Source: Candidatus Methylomirabilota bacterium (GTDB lineage Bacteria; Methylomirabilota; Methylomirabilia; Methylomirabilales; Methylomirabilaceae). From it: a DNA stretch of 64,000 nt. The notes beneath the pieces were generated by a model that was not told where the DNA came from, did no database searches, and saw nothing but the letters and a program-made list of their open reading frames with translations. Shown in pieces: positions 16,811 through 25,571 of the stretch. Position numbers and translations under genes: made by a program. The stretch spans positions 1-64,000 of the forward strand of contig JAGWQH010000029.1 of assembly GCA_028870115.1 (NCBI GenBank), read 5' to 3'. The first letter of the stretch is position 1; each line of letters begins with the position of its first letter.

Positions 16811-16924
16811 TCATGCGGCAAACAAAAGGATGGTGGCTACTATCACGGCGACAATCGCACCGATCAGGAGAATAAACGGCCAGGCGGTCCGGTTCGGATC
16901 GTTGGGTGTTGAGCCGAAGGCCAT
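16811..16924 (-). CDS. 37-residue single-span membrane protein
   Basis: A short frame starts with ATG at 16924, preceded by TTGAGGATAGTC, which gives GAGG as ribosome site seven bases upstream. The translation begins MAFGSTPNDPNRTAWPFI and ends LLIGAIVAVIVATILLFAA in one strongly hydrophobic helix before TGA. The polar start and one 20-residue helix fit a small inner-membrane protein. It precedes the glycerophosphodiesterase on the same strand by 45 bases in reverse order (it lies downstream of that gene), so it may be the last gene of that unit. Function is unknown. Confidence 0.6.
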   Translation of the reverse strand: MAFGSTPNDPNRTAWPFILLIGAIVAVIVATILLFAA

Positions 16925-16969
16925 GACTATCCTCAATCGAGGCCGCTGAGGCCGGCCTGAAGCGACCGC

Positions 16970-17725
16970 TTACTTCCAGCGCGGCAGCGTTGGGCGGGGC
17001 TGGCCGCGCTCAGCCAGGGCACGACGCAGCAGGTCGGGTCTATCAGTGATGATACCGTCGGCTCCCAGATCGATAAAGTGGCGCATCCGAGCAGGCTCGT
17101 TGACTACCCACACTACAAGCTGAAGCCCGGCGGCGCGGCAGGCATCGATCTCTGTTTTCGTGACAAGATTGCACTCGAGAGCCATGGCGTCTGCCTTGCT
17201 GGGGAGCGCTACTGTCGACATCGACATGGGCCGTCCCACGAGCAAGGCGGCTGTCCGAAGGCTTGGCTCCAGCTCCTTCAGTCTTACGAGCGCATGATGG
17301 TCGAACGACGCGACGGCTACCTGCTCAATAGCCTGATGCTCACGCAGGACCGCTACTACGCGCTCCTCGATGCCGCGAAAGAAGGCCGACCCCGCCTTGA
17401 CTTCAAGCGCAAGCGGGACCTGTCCGCCGAAACGATCGAGAACCTCAGCGAGGGTCGGGATCCGTTGACCGGTAAAGCGTTCACCGAACCAGCGACCGGC
17501 ATCCAGCCGCTTGAGCTCCTTGAGGCTCAGCGCATGGACCGGTCCCCGGCCATCGGTGGTTCGGTCCAGCGTATAATCGTGAATAACGACCAGCTCGTCA
17601 TCGCGACTGACATGCAGGTCCAGCTCGATGGCGTCAGCTTCCAGGTCGATCGCTTTTTCAAAGGCTGCCATCGTATTCTCTGGCGCCAGCGCTGAGGCTC
17701 CTCGATGCGCGACGTTCAGCGTCAT
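16970..17725 (-). CDS. Glycerophosphodiester phosphodiesterase
   Basis: 251 residues of the GDPD family, which cleave glycerophosphodiesters to glycerol-3-phosphate and an alcohol. The core is visible: NVAHRGASALAPENTMAAF (catalytic His and Arg, then Glu), AIELDLHVSRDDELVVIHD (metal-binding Glu and Asp, second catalytic His), LALEVKAG and GADGIITDRPDLL. ATG 17725 follows AAGAGGAGGACC. No signal peptide, so it is cytoplasmic. It may recycle headgroups from phospholipid turnover. Confidence 0.88.
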   Translation of the reverse strand: MTLNVAHRGASALAPENTMAAFEKAIDLEADAIELDLHVSRDDELVVIHDYTLDRTTDGRGPVHALSLKELKRLDAGRWFGERFTGQRIPTLAEVLDRFGGQVPLALEVKAGSAFFRGIEERVVAVLREHQAIEQVAVASFDHHALVRLKELEPSLRTAALLVGRPMSMSTVALPSKADAMALECNLVTKTEIDACRAAGLQLVVWVVNEPARMRHFIDLGADGIITDRPDLLRRALAERGQPRPTLPRWK

Positions 17726-17776
17726 GGTCCTCCTCTTGATCTCACGTCCCATCCGGCTATCGGTCTGCCATAGTGA

Positions 17777-18808
17777 CTAGACTGCCAGGACCAGCTTGCC
17801 GAACAGCTTGCGGTCTTCCATCGCGCATTGCGCCGCTGTGGCATCCTTGAGCGGGAAGATCCGATCTACTACCGGTTTGAGTGTCCCGCGCGCTATCTCC
17901 CGTACGATGTGTAACAGATCAGCCTTGGGACCCATGAAGCCGCCCATAATCGATGCCTGTCGCATGAAGAGGTATCGAATGTCGGTCTGGGCCAGGTGGC
18001 CTGCTGTGGCGCCGCAGGTGACCAGTCGGCCCCCGGTGGCCAGAACCGGAATCAGCTTCTCGAAAACCGCGCCGCCCACATGCTCGAAGATTACGTCGAT
18101 TCCTCGCTTGGCCGTAAGGCGCCGCACCTCGGCGACCAGATCCTGGCTGGCATAGTTGATCCCGTCGTCAGCGCCTAGCTCCTTGGCCTTGTCAAGCTTC
18201 TCGTCGTTGCCGGCGACCGCAATGACGCGAGCGCCGAACAGCTTAGCGATTTGGATAGCGGCGCTTCCAACCCCGCTTCCCGCCCCCATCACCAGCACCT
18301 CGTCATCCCTTTTCACGTGCGCGAGATTGATGAGCATATTCCAGGCGGTCAGAAACGTGAGCGGGAACGCTGCCGCGGCCTCGAAGCTCATCCCGTCAGG
18401 CATCGGCAGGATGTTTACCTCGGGAACCTTCACGTACTCCGCGTATCCACCGTCGATCCGGTAACCGCCCACGATTTCGTAGGAGCGGCAGAGATTGTCG
18501 CGTCCCGACAAGCAGCAGGCGCACCGGCCACAACTCACCCCAGGTGAGACAACTACTCGTTGACCGGGTGTGATGTGGGTCACGATACTTCCCACTGCCG
18601 CCACCTCACCGGCGATATCGGAACCGGAGATGTGAGGGAGGGGAATCTGCATCCCCAGCATCCCTTTCCGGCACCAGAGATCCAGGTGATTCAGGGCGCA
18701 TGCCTTGACCTTTACCAGCACCTCATGGGGGGCGATGATGGGATCGGGGGCGTCTTCGTACCTGAGAACCTCAGGTCCGCCGTGCTCATGAAATCGCACC
18801 GCTTTCAT
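17777..18808 (-). CDS. Zinc-type alcohol dehydrogenase / quinone oxidoreductase family
   Basis: 343 residues of the medium-chain dehydrogenase family. HLDLWCRKG and HISGSDIAGEV mark the catalytic domain; GVSCGRCACCLSGRDNLC holds the four structural-zinc cysteines; LVMGAGSGVGSAAIQIAKLFGARVIAV is the NAD(P) Rossmann motif. Both zinc sites therefore look present. The substrate cannot be told. It ends 51 bases upstream of the glycerophosphodiesterase start on the same strand. Confidence 0.82.
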   Translation of the reverse strand: MKAVRFHEHGGPEVLRYEDAPDPIIAPHEVLVKVKACALNHLDLWCRKGMLGMQIPLPHISGSDIAGEVAAVGSIVTHITPGQRVVVSPGVSCGRCACCLSGRDNLCRSYEIVGGYRIDGGYAEYVKVPEVNILPMPDGMSFEAAAAFPLTFLTAWNMLINLAHVKRDDEVLVMGAGSGVGSAAIQIAKLFGARVIAVAGNDEKLDKAKELGADDGINYASQDLVAEVRRLTAKRGIDVIFEHVGGAVFEKLIPVLATGGRLVTCGATAGHLAQTDIRYLFMRQASIMGGFMGPKADLLHIVREIARGTLKPVVDRIFPLKDATAAQCAMEDRKLFGKLVLAV

Positions 18809-18883
18809 CGAATGGCCTCTCTGATACTGAACAGCGTCATGCTGCGTCTTCCTCGCAACCTAAAACCCGTCACAGGCGTTAAC

Positions 18884-20437
18884 CTAGTCGATCCGGTAGT
18901 GGCAGCCGCGGCTGATACGGCATTCCATGGCTGCCAGCAGGACAACCAGCGCCGTTTGAATACCGTTGCGCAGGCCAACCATCGCGTCGGTCACTTCAGC
19001 TTTCTCGTAGAATCTCAAGATCTCAAGACTCAGCTCTCGCAGAATTTCATGGGCTCGATTCAGCCGTTTGGCACTGCGAATGAGTCCTACGTAGTTCCAC
19101 ATCGTCTGTTGAATGCTGAGCCAGTCCTGAGCGATCAGCGCCGGATCAACCGGTTCGCGCTCATACCGCCAGAGCGCAATCTGGGGAAAATAATACTCCT
19201 CATTCCCTGCAATGAGCGCTGCGGCCTGAGCGCCGGCCCGGGTTCCCCACACCAGACATTCCAGCAGGGACGTACTGGCCAGACGATTCGCGCCGTGCAA
19301 CCCAGAACAGGCGACCTCACCAACGGCGCGCAGGCGATGCAGATTCGATCGACCCCACTCATCAACAGCTACGCCGCCGCAACTGTAATGCGCGGCCGGG
19401 ACGACGGGAATGGGCTCTTTGGTCATGTCGATTCCGCGCTTCAGACAGTGCGCATAAATTCCGGGAAATCGCTCGCGGACCTCGTTGGTCGGCTTGTGAG
19501 AGATGTCGAGGTAGGCGCACGACTCGCCTGATTCCAACATCATCTGATGAATTCCGCGCGCGACAATATCTCGCGGTGCCAGCGATCCATCGGGGTGATA
19601 ATCGGTCATGAATTCTCGGCCCTTGCCGTCCACCAGACGGGCGCCTTCGCCTCGCATCGCTTCAGAGATGAGGAACCGGCCGCTGGGATGGAAGAGCGTG
19701 GTAGGGTGGAACTGGACGTACTGCATATTGATGCAACGGGCGCCGGCCCGGTAGGCCATCGCAATACCATCACCGCGGGCGCCGGCAGGATTCGTAGTAT
19801 GCAGAAAGACGCGGCCAAGTCCGCCCGTCGCCAGAATCGTCTCCTTCGCGAGGATGGGAAAGATCTCGCCGCTTGCCTGGTCCAGCGCGTACGCCCCGAT
19901 GCATGTCTGGGGCTTATAGACATCCAGGGGTTCGACCGAATGGTGAGAAATCGTGAGCAGATCGACGGCGGTGGTCGCACAAAGCAGCTTGATCCCGGGA
20001 TAAAGGGCCATTCTTTCGATGAACGCGCGCTGGATCGCCGATCCGGTCCGATCCTTATGATGCAGGATACGTGGAAGCGAATGCGCGGCCTCGGCAGTCA
20101 GATCCCATCGGGTCGAATTCTCCGACGACTCGTCGAACGGAACCCCAAGCTCATCAATGAGGATCTCCTCTACCAGCCGTGGGCCTTCGCGACTGACCAG
20201 CAGCGCTGCTTCGGGCGAACTCAGACCGGCGCCGGCAGCGAGAATATCGGCTACCAGCTTGCGAGGGGAGTCATCCGCGCCTTGATAGATAATGCCGCCT
20301 TGGGCCCAGAAGGTACTGCTCTCCTCCGGGTGAGGTGACCGCGTGAGCAGCGTGACATCAATACCCTGTTTAGCCGCCGCCAGCGCCGCAGCACATCCTG
20401 CGAGGCCGCTGCCGATGATCAGAATGTCCGTCTTCAT
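18884..20437 (-). CDS. nadB: L-Aspartate oxidase
   Basis: 517 residues that oxidise L-aspartate to iminoaspartate with FAD, the first step of NAD synthesis. Features: ILIIGSGLAGCAAALAAAKQG (FAD site), GGIIYQGADDS, ILATGGLGRVFLHTTNP, QYVQFHPTTLF, AAHYSCGGVAVDEWGRSNL, GLHGANRLASTSLLECLVWG. It follows nadC with a four-base overlap and is the last of three genes for quinolinate synthesis and use. Confidence 0.93.
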   Translation of the reverse strand: MKTDILIIGSGLAGCAAALAAAKQGIDVTLLTRSPHPEESSTFWAQGGIIYQGADDSPRKLVADILAAGAGLSSPEAALLVSREGPRLVEEILIDELGVPFDESSENSTRWDLTAEAAHSLPRILHHKDRTGSAIQRAFIERMALYPGIKLLCATTAVDLLTISHHSVEPLDVYKPQTCIGAYALDQASGEIFPILAKETILATGGLGRVFLHTTNPAGARGDGIAMAYRAGARCINMQYVQFHPTTLFHPSGRFLISEAMRGEGARLVDGKGREFMTDYHPDGSLAPRDIVARGIHQMMLESGESCAYLDISHKPTNEVRERFPGIYAHCLKRGIDMTKEPIPVVPAAHYSCGGVAVDEWGRSNLHRLRAVGEVACSGLHGANRLASTSLLECLVWGTRAGAQAAALIAGNEEYYFPQIALWRYEREPVDPALIAQDWLSIQQTMWNYVGLIRSAKRLNRAHEILRELSLEILRFYEKAEVTDAMVGLRNGIQTALVVLLAAMECRISRGCHYRID

Positions 20438-21297
20438 GCGGGGTAGATCTTAAAGCTCATGTCAACGGCCGGAGCGGCATGAGTCAATGCTCCGATAGAG
20501 ATCCAATCGGCGCCGGCCTCCGCGAATGCTCGAACATTGTCGAGGGTCATGCCGCCTGACGCCTCGACCACGATCTTCTTGCCGCGCTCGTGAGCGCGTA
20601 CGCAGGCCACCGCCTGTCGAACCATCTCAGGAGTCATGTTATCGAGGAGGACGGCATCAAGGTCGTACCGAAGGGCTTCCTGCAGCTCGTCGAGTGTGGT
20701 GACCTCCACCTCAAACCGGTGCGAGCGGCTCTCATGTTCCCGGGCTGTTTCAGTGGCTGCGCGGATACCGCCGGCCAGCCTGATGTGATTATCCTTGATC
20801 AAGATCGCGTCATCAAGCCCAAAGCGGTGATTGATCCCACCGCCGACGGTGACCGCATACTTCTCAAATACCCGCAGCCCTGGCGTTGTTTTTCGTGTGT
20901 CGAGAATTTTTGCATCTGTTCCGCGGACAGCCTCGACGAACCGTCTTGTCAGCGTGGCGATTCCGCAGAGCCGCTGAAGCAGGTTTGTAGCCACACGCTC
21001 GCCGGTCAGCAGCGCCCTGGCCTGACCTCGAAGGGATGCTGCCCTATCGCCTTCGCAGAGCTCATCACCGTCACGATGCCGGTTTTCAACCACTACGCCT
21101 TGATCTAAAAGGGTGAGGGCCTCGATCGCCAGCTCGATCCCAGCCAGCACGAGAGGCGCTTTGGCGATAAAATGGCCGGTTGCCTTTTGATCGGGCGGGA
21201 CAATCGCGAGGGTCGTCACATCACCCCGACCGATGTCTTCCTCAAGAAATCGCTTGAGGGCCTCTCGGCGGCTGATCCGAACGACGGATAGGGGCAT
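20434..21297 (-). CDS. nadC: Nicotinate-nucleotide pyrophosphorylase (quinolinate phosphoribosyltransferase)
   Basis: 287 residues. It makes nicotinate mononucleotide from quinolinate and PRPP. Visible marks are EDIGRGDVTTLAI, GERVATNLLQRLCGIATLT, ILDTRKTTPGLR, KYAVTVGGGINHRFGLDDAILIKDNH, EVEVTTLDEL, DAVLLDNM and EASGGMTLDNV. The order nadA-nadC-nadB with tiny gaps makes this one operon. Confidence 0.94.
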   Translation of the reverse strand: MPLSVVRISRREALKRFLEEDIGRGDVTTLAIVPPDQKATGHFIAKAPLVLAGIELAIEALTLLDQGVVVENRHRDGDELCEGDRAASLRGQARALLTGERVATNLLQRLCGIATLTRRFVEAVRGTDAKILDTRKTTPGLRVFEKYAVTVGGGINHRFGLDDAILIKDNHIRLAGGIRAATETAREHESRSHRFEVEVTTLDELQEALRYDLDAVLLDNMTPEMVRQAVACVRAHERGKKIVVEASGGMTLDNVRAFAEAGADWISIGALTHAAPAVDMSFKIYPA

Positions 21298-21318
21298 GGT
21301 GGTAAAGGAGAGACAGCT

Positions 21319-22281
21319 CTAACTCATGTCCAGCATACGCTGGATCGGCCGTAGGGCACGAAGCCGCAGCTCTTCATCAAGCGTAATTTCCGGCGCACGG
21401 TGCTTCATGCACAGGTACAGTTTCTCCATGGTGTTGAGCCGCATGTGGGGGCACTGGTTGCAGGCGCAATCCCCATCCGGAGGGGCTGGAATAAATGTCT
21501 TGTCCAGGCAGGCCTTCTCCATCTGATGAATGATGCCGGGCTCGGTCGCGATAATGAATTCCGTGTCAGCGCTCTGCTTCACGTAATTCAGGAGTCCGCT
21601 CGTTGAGCCGATGTAGTCGGCATGCTGAAGCACGCCTGCTTCGCACTCGGGATGGGCGAGCACCTTGGCATGAGGATGGTGCAGCATAAGCTGTACGAGC
21701 TTCTTCTCAGAGAACGTCTCGTGCACCACACAGGTGCCGGGCCACAATGTCAGATTACGGCCGGTCTTTTTAATCAGATAGCGGCCCAAGTTCTGATCGG
21801 GCGCAAAGAGAATCGGCTGCTCCTTCGGGATCTGGTTGATGATCCTTTCTGCGTTGCTCGAGGTACAGATGATATCGCTCATTGCTTTAATCTCAGCAGT
21901 GCAATTGATATAGCTGATAACGATGTGGTCCGGATAGTTTTGCCGAAAGCGTCCGAAGAGAGGCGCGGGGCATCCTTCCGCTAGCGAGCAACCCGCCTGT
22001 AAATCGGGGAGCAGCACCTGCTTCGAGGGGTTCAGGATCTTTGCGGTCTCCGCCATAAAGTGAACGCCGGCGAAGACGATCACCTCAGCGCTTGTCTTTG
22101 CGGCCTGTTGGGAAAGTTGCAGGCTATCGCCGATGACATCAGCGACATCCTGAATTTCAGAGTCTTGGTAGTAATGCGCTAGCACCACCGCATGTAAATC
22201 TTTTTTCAGCCGCTCGATCTCTTCTTCCAGATCAAGCAGAGCGCTCACCTCAGTTGCTTCTGCAAGCCCACCCACTTTCAT
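21319..22281 (-). CDS. nadA: Quinolinate synthase
   Basis: 320 residues of the 4Fe-4S quinolinate synthase, joining iminoaspartate and dihydroxyacetone phosphate. Three cluster cysteines are expected; candidates lie in [17 protein letters not shown] and CACNQCPHM. Other conserved parts are [25 protein letters not shown] and [17 protein letters not shown] 22281 has GGAG nine bases upstream. A TGTTATACT extended -10 lies upstream at 22319-22327 on the minus strand, but I see no good -35. Confidence 0.94.
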   Translation of the reverse strand: MKVGGLAEATEVSALLDLEEEIERLKKDLHAVVLAHYYQDSEIQDVADVIGDSLQLSQQAAKTSAEVIVFAGVHFMAETAKILNPSKQVLLPDLQAGCSLAEGCPAPLFGRFRQNYPDHIVISYINCTAEIKAMSDIICTSSNAERIINQIPKEQPILFAPDQNLGRYLIKKTGRNLTLWPGTCVVHETFSEKKLVQLMLHHPHAKVLAHPECEAGVLQHADYIGSTSGLLNYVKQSADTEFIIATEPGIIHQMEKACLDKTFIPAPPDGDCACNQCPHMRLNTMEKLYLCMKHRAPEITLDEELRLRALRPIQRMLDMS

Positions 22282-22368
22282 CTCTCAACTCCATGAGTGC
22301 GATTTGTCGCTTGGTAAAAAAGTATAACACAGATGGAGTGCAATGCGGAGCGGAAGTTTCGAACCATT

Positions 22369-22638
22369 CTAGTTGTGGAAACCAACCAACTCCTGGTAAT
22401 TGAAGCGAGAACCCTTCTTCGTGAGGATTTGTGGGTTCCGCGCCGTCACATGGCGGACTGCAAACCCGCACTTCTTGCAACGCTTATAAATGAAACTCCA
22501 GCCTTCTTCGTGCTGTTCCACCCCAATCTGCTCCATTTTAGAGTAACAGCATGGACCCGGCGTGAGTGGTGAAATAATCCGCTTAGGATAATTATTAGTC
22601 GGCCTTTTTTGGTTTGTGTACTCGATGATGGTTGCCAT
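22369..22638 (-). CDS. Small zinc-ribbon-like protein, unknown function
   Basis: 89 residues. Two cysteines (GPCCYSKM) and a later CKKC pair (IYKRCKKCGFAVRHV) form a likely four-Cys zinc knuckle around a WSFIYKR strand. The start ATG is preceded by GAGGGT. No other domain is seen. It lies alone between nadA and a TetR regulator. It could be a DNA- or RNA-binding accessory protein, but there is no direct sign of that. Confidence 0.55.
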   Translation of the reverse strand: MATIIEYTNQKRPTNNYPKRIISPLTPGPCCYSKMEQIGVEQHEEGWSFIYKRCKKCGFAVRHVTARNPQILTKKGSRFNYQELVGFHN

Positions 22639-22790
22639 CTGTTTACCCTCGTAGCATGAACTATCGTCCGTGTTCTATATACCCACATCGCGCAACTGCT
22701 GTTATCTCATGAAGGAGGCTACCGACTGTCCCAAGTTTCTTCGGTTGTACAACATTATGCAAAATATGACGTGGAGATCGGCGTATTCGT

Positions 22791-23396
22791 TTAAGCCGGA
22801 AGCGGCAATCTGCGATTAACATACATTCGGACATACTTTTTCAACTCCTTAAGGCAGCGTTCCAAGGTACTGATATCCTTTTTTACCTTCGCGAGCAGTA
22901 TTGCTCCCTCGACGGAAGCGATGACGAACTGGGCTAACGCTTGAAGATCCGCATGACCTGTAAGCTGTCCGCCCGCCTTGGCTTTTTGCAGAACACCTTC
23001 CACCTGAACACTCCAGCCATCAAACACATCTTGAAACTTCTTTCGAAATTCTTCGTGGATATCACTCAATTCCATAGCCATGTTACCTAAGCGGCATCCG
23101 CCGGCGCAGTTTCGCCTTCGATGTATTTCAAGAAGTATATCCAGGAAATCATCCAGTTGAGTCACAGCATCTCTATTATTTCCGAAGGCTTTACCCGTCA
23201 CCTCTTCTGAAAACCGCCTGAAGTTATCCTTAACGATGGCATAGCCCAGCTCTTCTTTACTTCTAAAATAGTAATAAAAATTCCCTTTCCCGACCCCACT
23301 CTCCTTTAAGATCTCCCCAATACTCGTATGGTTAAAACCCCTGAGATGGATCAGACGAGCTGCGACCTCGATAATGTGCTCTTTAGTATTGGCCAT
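22791..23396 (-). CDS. TetR-family transcriptional regulator
   Basis: 201 residues. The N-terminal helix-turn-helix is clear: EHIIEVAARLIHLRGFNHTSI, GEILKESGVGKGNFYYYFRSKEELG. The C-terminal ligand domain has CAGGCRLGNMAMEL, the mark of the AcuR/YxaF/LmrA-like group (TetR_C). ATG 23396 follows GAGGGGAATC. A dyad at 23413-23426 just upstream fits autoregulation. No adjacent target gene is obvious; nothing divergent is encoded. Confidence 0.88.
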   Translation of the reverse strand: MANTKEHIIEVAARLIHLRGFNHTSIGEILKESGVGKGNFYYYFRSKEELGYAIVKDNFRRFSEEVTGKAFGNNRDAVTQLDDFLDILLEIHRRRNCAGGCRLGNMAMELSDIHEEFRKKFQDVFDGWSVQVEGVLQKAKAGGQLTGHADLQALAQFVIASVEGAILLAKVKKDISTLERCLKELKKYVRMYVNRRLPLPA

Positions 23397-23412
23397 GATT
23401 CCCCTCAAACAA

Positions 23413-23426
23413 ACCGACCGGTTAGT
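23413..23426. promoter_or_regulatory. Candidate TetR operator
   Basis: ACCGACCGGTTAGT is an imperfect dyad: five of seven pairs match around the central ACCGGT. It lies 17 bases upstream of the TetR start codon, a usual place for an autoregulatory operator. TetR sites built on GACCGGTC-like cores are common in the family. Confidence 0.45.
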
Positions 23427-23554
23427 ACATTAAAACTCTAGCCCAAATGGGCTACATCAGTCAAGAAAGAATTGAGTTCAGGCCAGCAGGGCGAGTACCC
23501 GACCTACCGCTGACACTTATTAGAGAGGGAAAGTCAGCAGATGCTGAAAAGGAT

Positions 23555-23604
23555 GGAGTAGAGAGGGGGCCTCTGGGGGGTAGCGGAGGCCCCCTCTCTA
23601 CTCC
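23555..23604. repeat. Perfect 19-bp inverted repeat (long hairpin)
   Basis: The left arm at 23555-23573 starts GGAGTAGAGAGG and the right arm at 23586-23604 is its exact reverse complement, with a 12-base loop. No T-run follows, so it is not a simple terminator. It could be part of a structured RNA or the remnant of a small mobile repeat. Confidence 0.7.
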
Positions 23605-23769
23605 CTTAGACCCCAGTGGGCCGTGTTGGGGCAATGGTCGCCAGCTGAACGATCCTGCGATGATGCGCCTCTTTCGTGCGGCGAATTGCAGTAACCGCCA
23701 CCAACGACCATAGGAAAGTCAATGACAGTGTGCTGTTTTTCAAAACCACTCTGACTCCTTGGTTCGAAT

Positions 23770-23791
23770 CCGGGTACTGTTTCTTACCCGG
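23770..23791 (+). terminator. Terminator-like hairpin
   Basis: CCGGGTA, an eight-base loop, then TACCCGG, followed by TTTACAC. The stem is perfect at seven pairs, the T-run short. No gene on the plus strand ends nearby, so it would only make sense as the end of a non-coding transcript from this stretch. Confidence 0.35.
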
Positions 23792-24208
23792 TTTACACAG
23801 CTTATAGTAAGCAACAAGCGTGCCACATCACATCTTGGCGGCTGCGCCTGTTATACAACGAAGAATCAGACGTAATCTTATTGATTTATTTGCCTGAGGC
23901 GAGATTTGGCGAAGAGGTGAAATCTGCTGGGCTACAAAGACGCATCAGAAAAAAGTACCTAATGGGGTACTAGAAAAATCAAGAGGGTTACACGGAGGAT
24001 AACTAGTCAGCTGCATCAAGAGTGGCCTTTTTCGGCCAGGCTCGATCCCCCTCCGGAGCAACCGAACGAGCTTGGCCAGATAGGTGCGGTTAAGTCTAAG
24101 AAGTTCTGCGTGAACTCCTTGACAGCCTTCGTAGAACTCTTCGCCTCCGAACGATTTACGGTGCGAGCCCACGATGACTTGGAGGGCAGGTCTTCCGGCT
24201 GATTCTTC

Positions 24209-24238
24209 TTTACAATCTTCGAGTTATTGTGCTATTTT
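24209..24238 (+). promoter_or_regulatory. Candidate promoter for yebC-ruvCAB
   Basis: TTTACA at 24209-24214 and TATTTT at 24233-24238, 18 bases apart, with TG one base upstream of the -10. Transcription would start just ahead of the strong AAGGAGGTGA ribosome site at 24250-24259, giving a very short leader. Confidence 0.4.
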
Positions 24239-24263
24239 CGCCTTACAGTAAGGAGGTGAAACT

Positions 24264-25013
24264 ATGTCTGGCCATTCTAAGTGGGCGGGCATCAAACACA
24301 AGAAGGCGAAGGTGGATGCCCAGCGGGGCCGAACCTTTACCAAGATTATTCGCGAGATCACCGTAGCTGCCAGGGTGGGTGGCGGCGACCCGGATGGCAA
24401 TCCTCGCCTTCGATTGGCGATCGAAAAGGCCAAGGCTGTCAATATGCCCCAGGACAACATCCAGCGAGGCATCCTGAAGGGGACGGGTGAGCTGCCTGGC
24501 ACCTCCTACGAGGAGTATATCTATGAGGGGTACGGGCCAGGAGGCGTCGCCGTCTTGCTGGAGGTCGTGACCGATAATAAGAACCGAACCGCCCCGGAGA
24601 TCCGTAAGGCGTTTTCGAAATACGGGGGCAACCTGGGAGAATCGGGATGCGTGGCGTGGATGTTTGAAAAGAAGGGGCTGATTCAAGTAGAAGCGGCCGC
24701 TGCCGATGAGGATCGGCTGCTGGGCGTTGCGCTGGAGGCGGGTGCCGAGGATGTTCGGCGGTCGGATGACATCTTCGAGGTAATCACCGCGCCACGAGAC
24801 CTGGAGCGGGTTAAGGAGTCCCTGACAAAAGGAAAGATCGAGATCACCGAGGGGGAGGTGACCATGCTTCCACAGAGCACTGTCAGGCTGGACGGGAAGC
24901 AGGCGCAGCAGATGCTCCAGTTGATGGAAACACTTGAAGAGCATGATGACGTCCAGAATGTGTACGCGAACTTCGACATCCCCGAAGAGATCATGGCGGC
25001 AGTAACCGGCTAG
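24264..25013 (+). CDS. yebC: YebC/PmpR-family protein
   Basis: 249 residues of the TACO1/YebC family. [20 protein letters not shown] is the family start, then [37 protein letters not shown] and [19 protein letters not shown]. YebC proteins were described as transcription regulators and more recently as factors aiding translation through difficult peptides. AAGGAGGTGA lies five bases before the ATG. It precedes ruvC as in many bacteria. Confidence 0.95.
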   Translation: MSGHSKWAGIKHKKAKVDAQRGRTFTKIIREITVAARVGGGDPDGNPRLRLAIEKAKAVNMPQDNIQRGILKGTGELPGTSYEEYIYEGYGPGGVAVLLEVVTDNKNRTAPEIRKAFSKYGGNLGESGCVAWMFEKKGLIQVEAAAADEDRLLGVALEAGAEDVRRSDDIFEVITAPRDLERVKESLTKGKIEITEGEVTMLPQSTVRLDGKQAQQMLQLMETLEEHDDVQNVYANFDIPEEIMAAVTG

Positions 25014-25070
25014 GCCTGTGGTGTGCTCTGTCGAACCATTGGATCGCCCGATGATGACGACGGAACTGCT

Positions 25071-25571
25071 GTGCTGGTCTTAGGGGTTGATCCAGGGGCC
25101 AGCGCGACCGGCTACGGGATAGTGGCTCGCAGTGATGGTATCTTGCGAGCCGTCGAATACGGCAGCATCATCACCACGTCTGCCGACCCCTTTCCTTCCC
25201 GCCTGCAACAGATCTTCAGCCGCCTGGCCGAGTTGATCCGTTATTATCAGCCGGAGTGGGCAGCAATCGAAAGTCTCATCTTCGCGAAAAATGTACAAAG
25301 CGCGTTCAAGCTAGGCCAGGCGAGAGGGGTCGCGATTCTGGCTGCCGCACAGAGCGGACTTGCCATCGCGGAATACACCCCGCTGCAGGTGAAAAGCGCG
25401 GTAACCGGGTATGGCGCTGCGGGCAAACGCCAGGTCCAGCAGATGGTCGAATCGCTCCTTGGGCTCGAAGCGCCGGTCTGTTCGACCGACGCCGCCGATG
25501 CGCTGGCCGTGGCCATTTGTCATCACCATTCGGCCCGACTCCTGCATCTCACGAGAGGCAGAGAACGGTGA
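25071..25571 (+). CDS. ruvC: Crossover junction endodeoxyribonuclease RuvC
   Basis: About 166 residues. It cuts Holliday junctions with RuvAB. The four acidic residues of the RNase H-like site are visible: LGVDPGASATGYG, AIESLIFAKN, and the DAADALAVAICH end with two Asp. GTG 25071 gives the normal family length; a GTG at 25023 would add 16 unusual residues. The stop overlaps the ruvA start by four bases. Confidence 0.93.
   Translation: MLVLGVDPGASATGYGIVARSDGILRAVEYGSIITTSADPFPSRLQQIFSRLAELIRYYQPEWAAIESLIFAKNVQSAFKLGQARGVAILAAAQSGLAIAEYTPLQVKSAVTGYGAAGKRQVQQMVESLLGLEAPVCSTDAADALAVAICHHHSARLLHLTRGRER

Larger units (their letters stand above)
23430..24205. other. Gene-poor 775-base stretch with hairpins
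   Basis: No frame here looks like a gene. A 19-base-pair perfect hairpin is at 23555-23604 and a terminator-like hairpin at 23770-23791. The text GGTTCGAATCC at 23761-23771 looks like a tRNA T-arm, but no full tRNA fits around it. A 75-codon minus frame at 23945-24172 has no recognisable features. The stretch ends at the yebC promoter. Confidence 0.6.

Noticed and set aside
16639-16821. 60-codon minus-strand frame upstream of fadD
   Set aside because: It overlaps the better-supported 37-residue membrane protein and has no features.
23555-23604. CRISPR or terminator reading of the long hairpin
   Set aside because: There is a single copy with no spacers, and no T-run follows the stem.
23447-23713. 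88-codon plus-strand frame after the TetR gene
   Set aside because: It runs through the 19-bp hairpin, has no ribosome site and no recognisable composition or motif.
23700-23791. Possible tRNA around GGTTCGAATCC
   Set aside because: The T-arm-like part is not matched by an acceptor stem or D arm, and the bases after it form a separate perfect hairpin.
23945-24172. 75-codon minus-strand frame before yebC
   Set aside because: No recognised motif; another frame is open over the same bases, so it is most likely chance.
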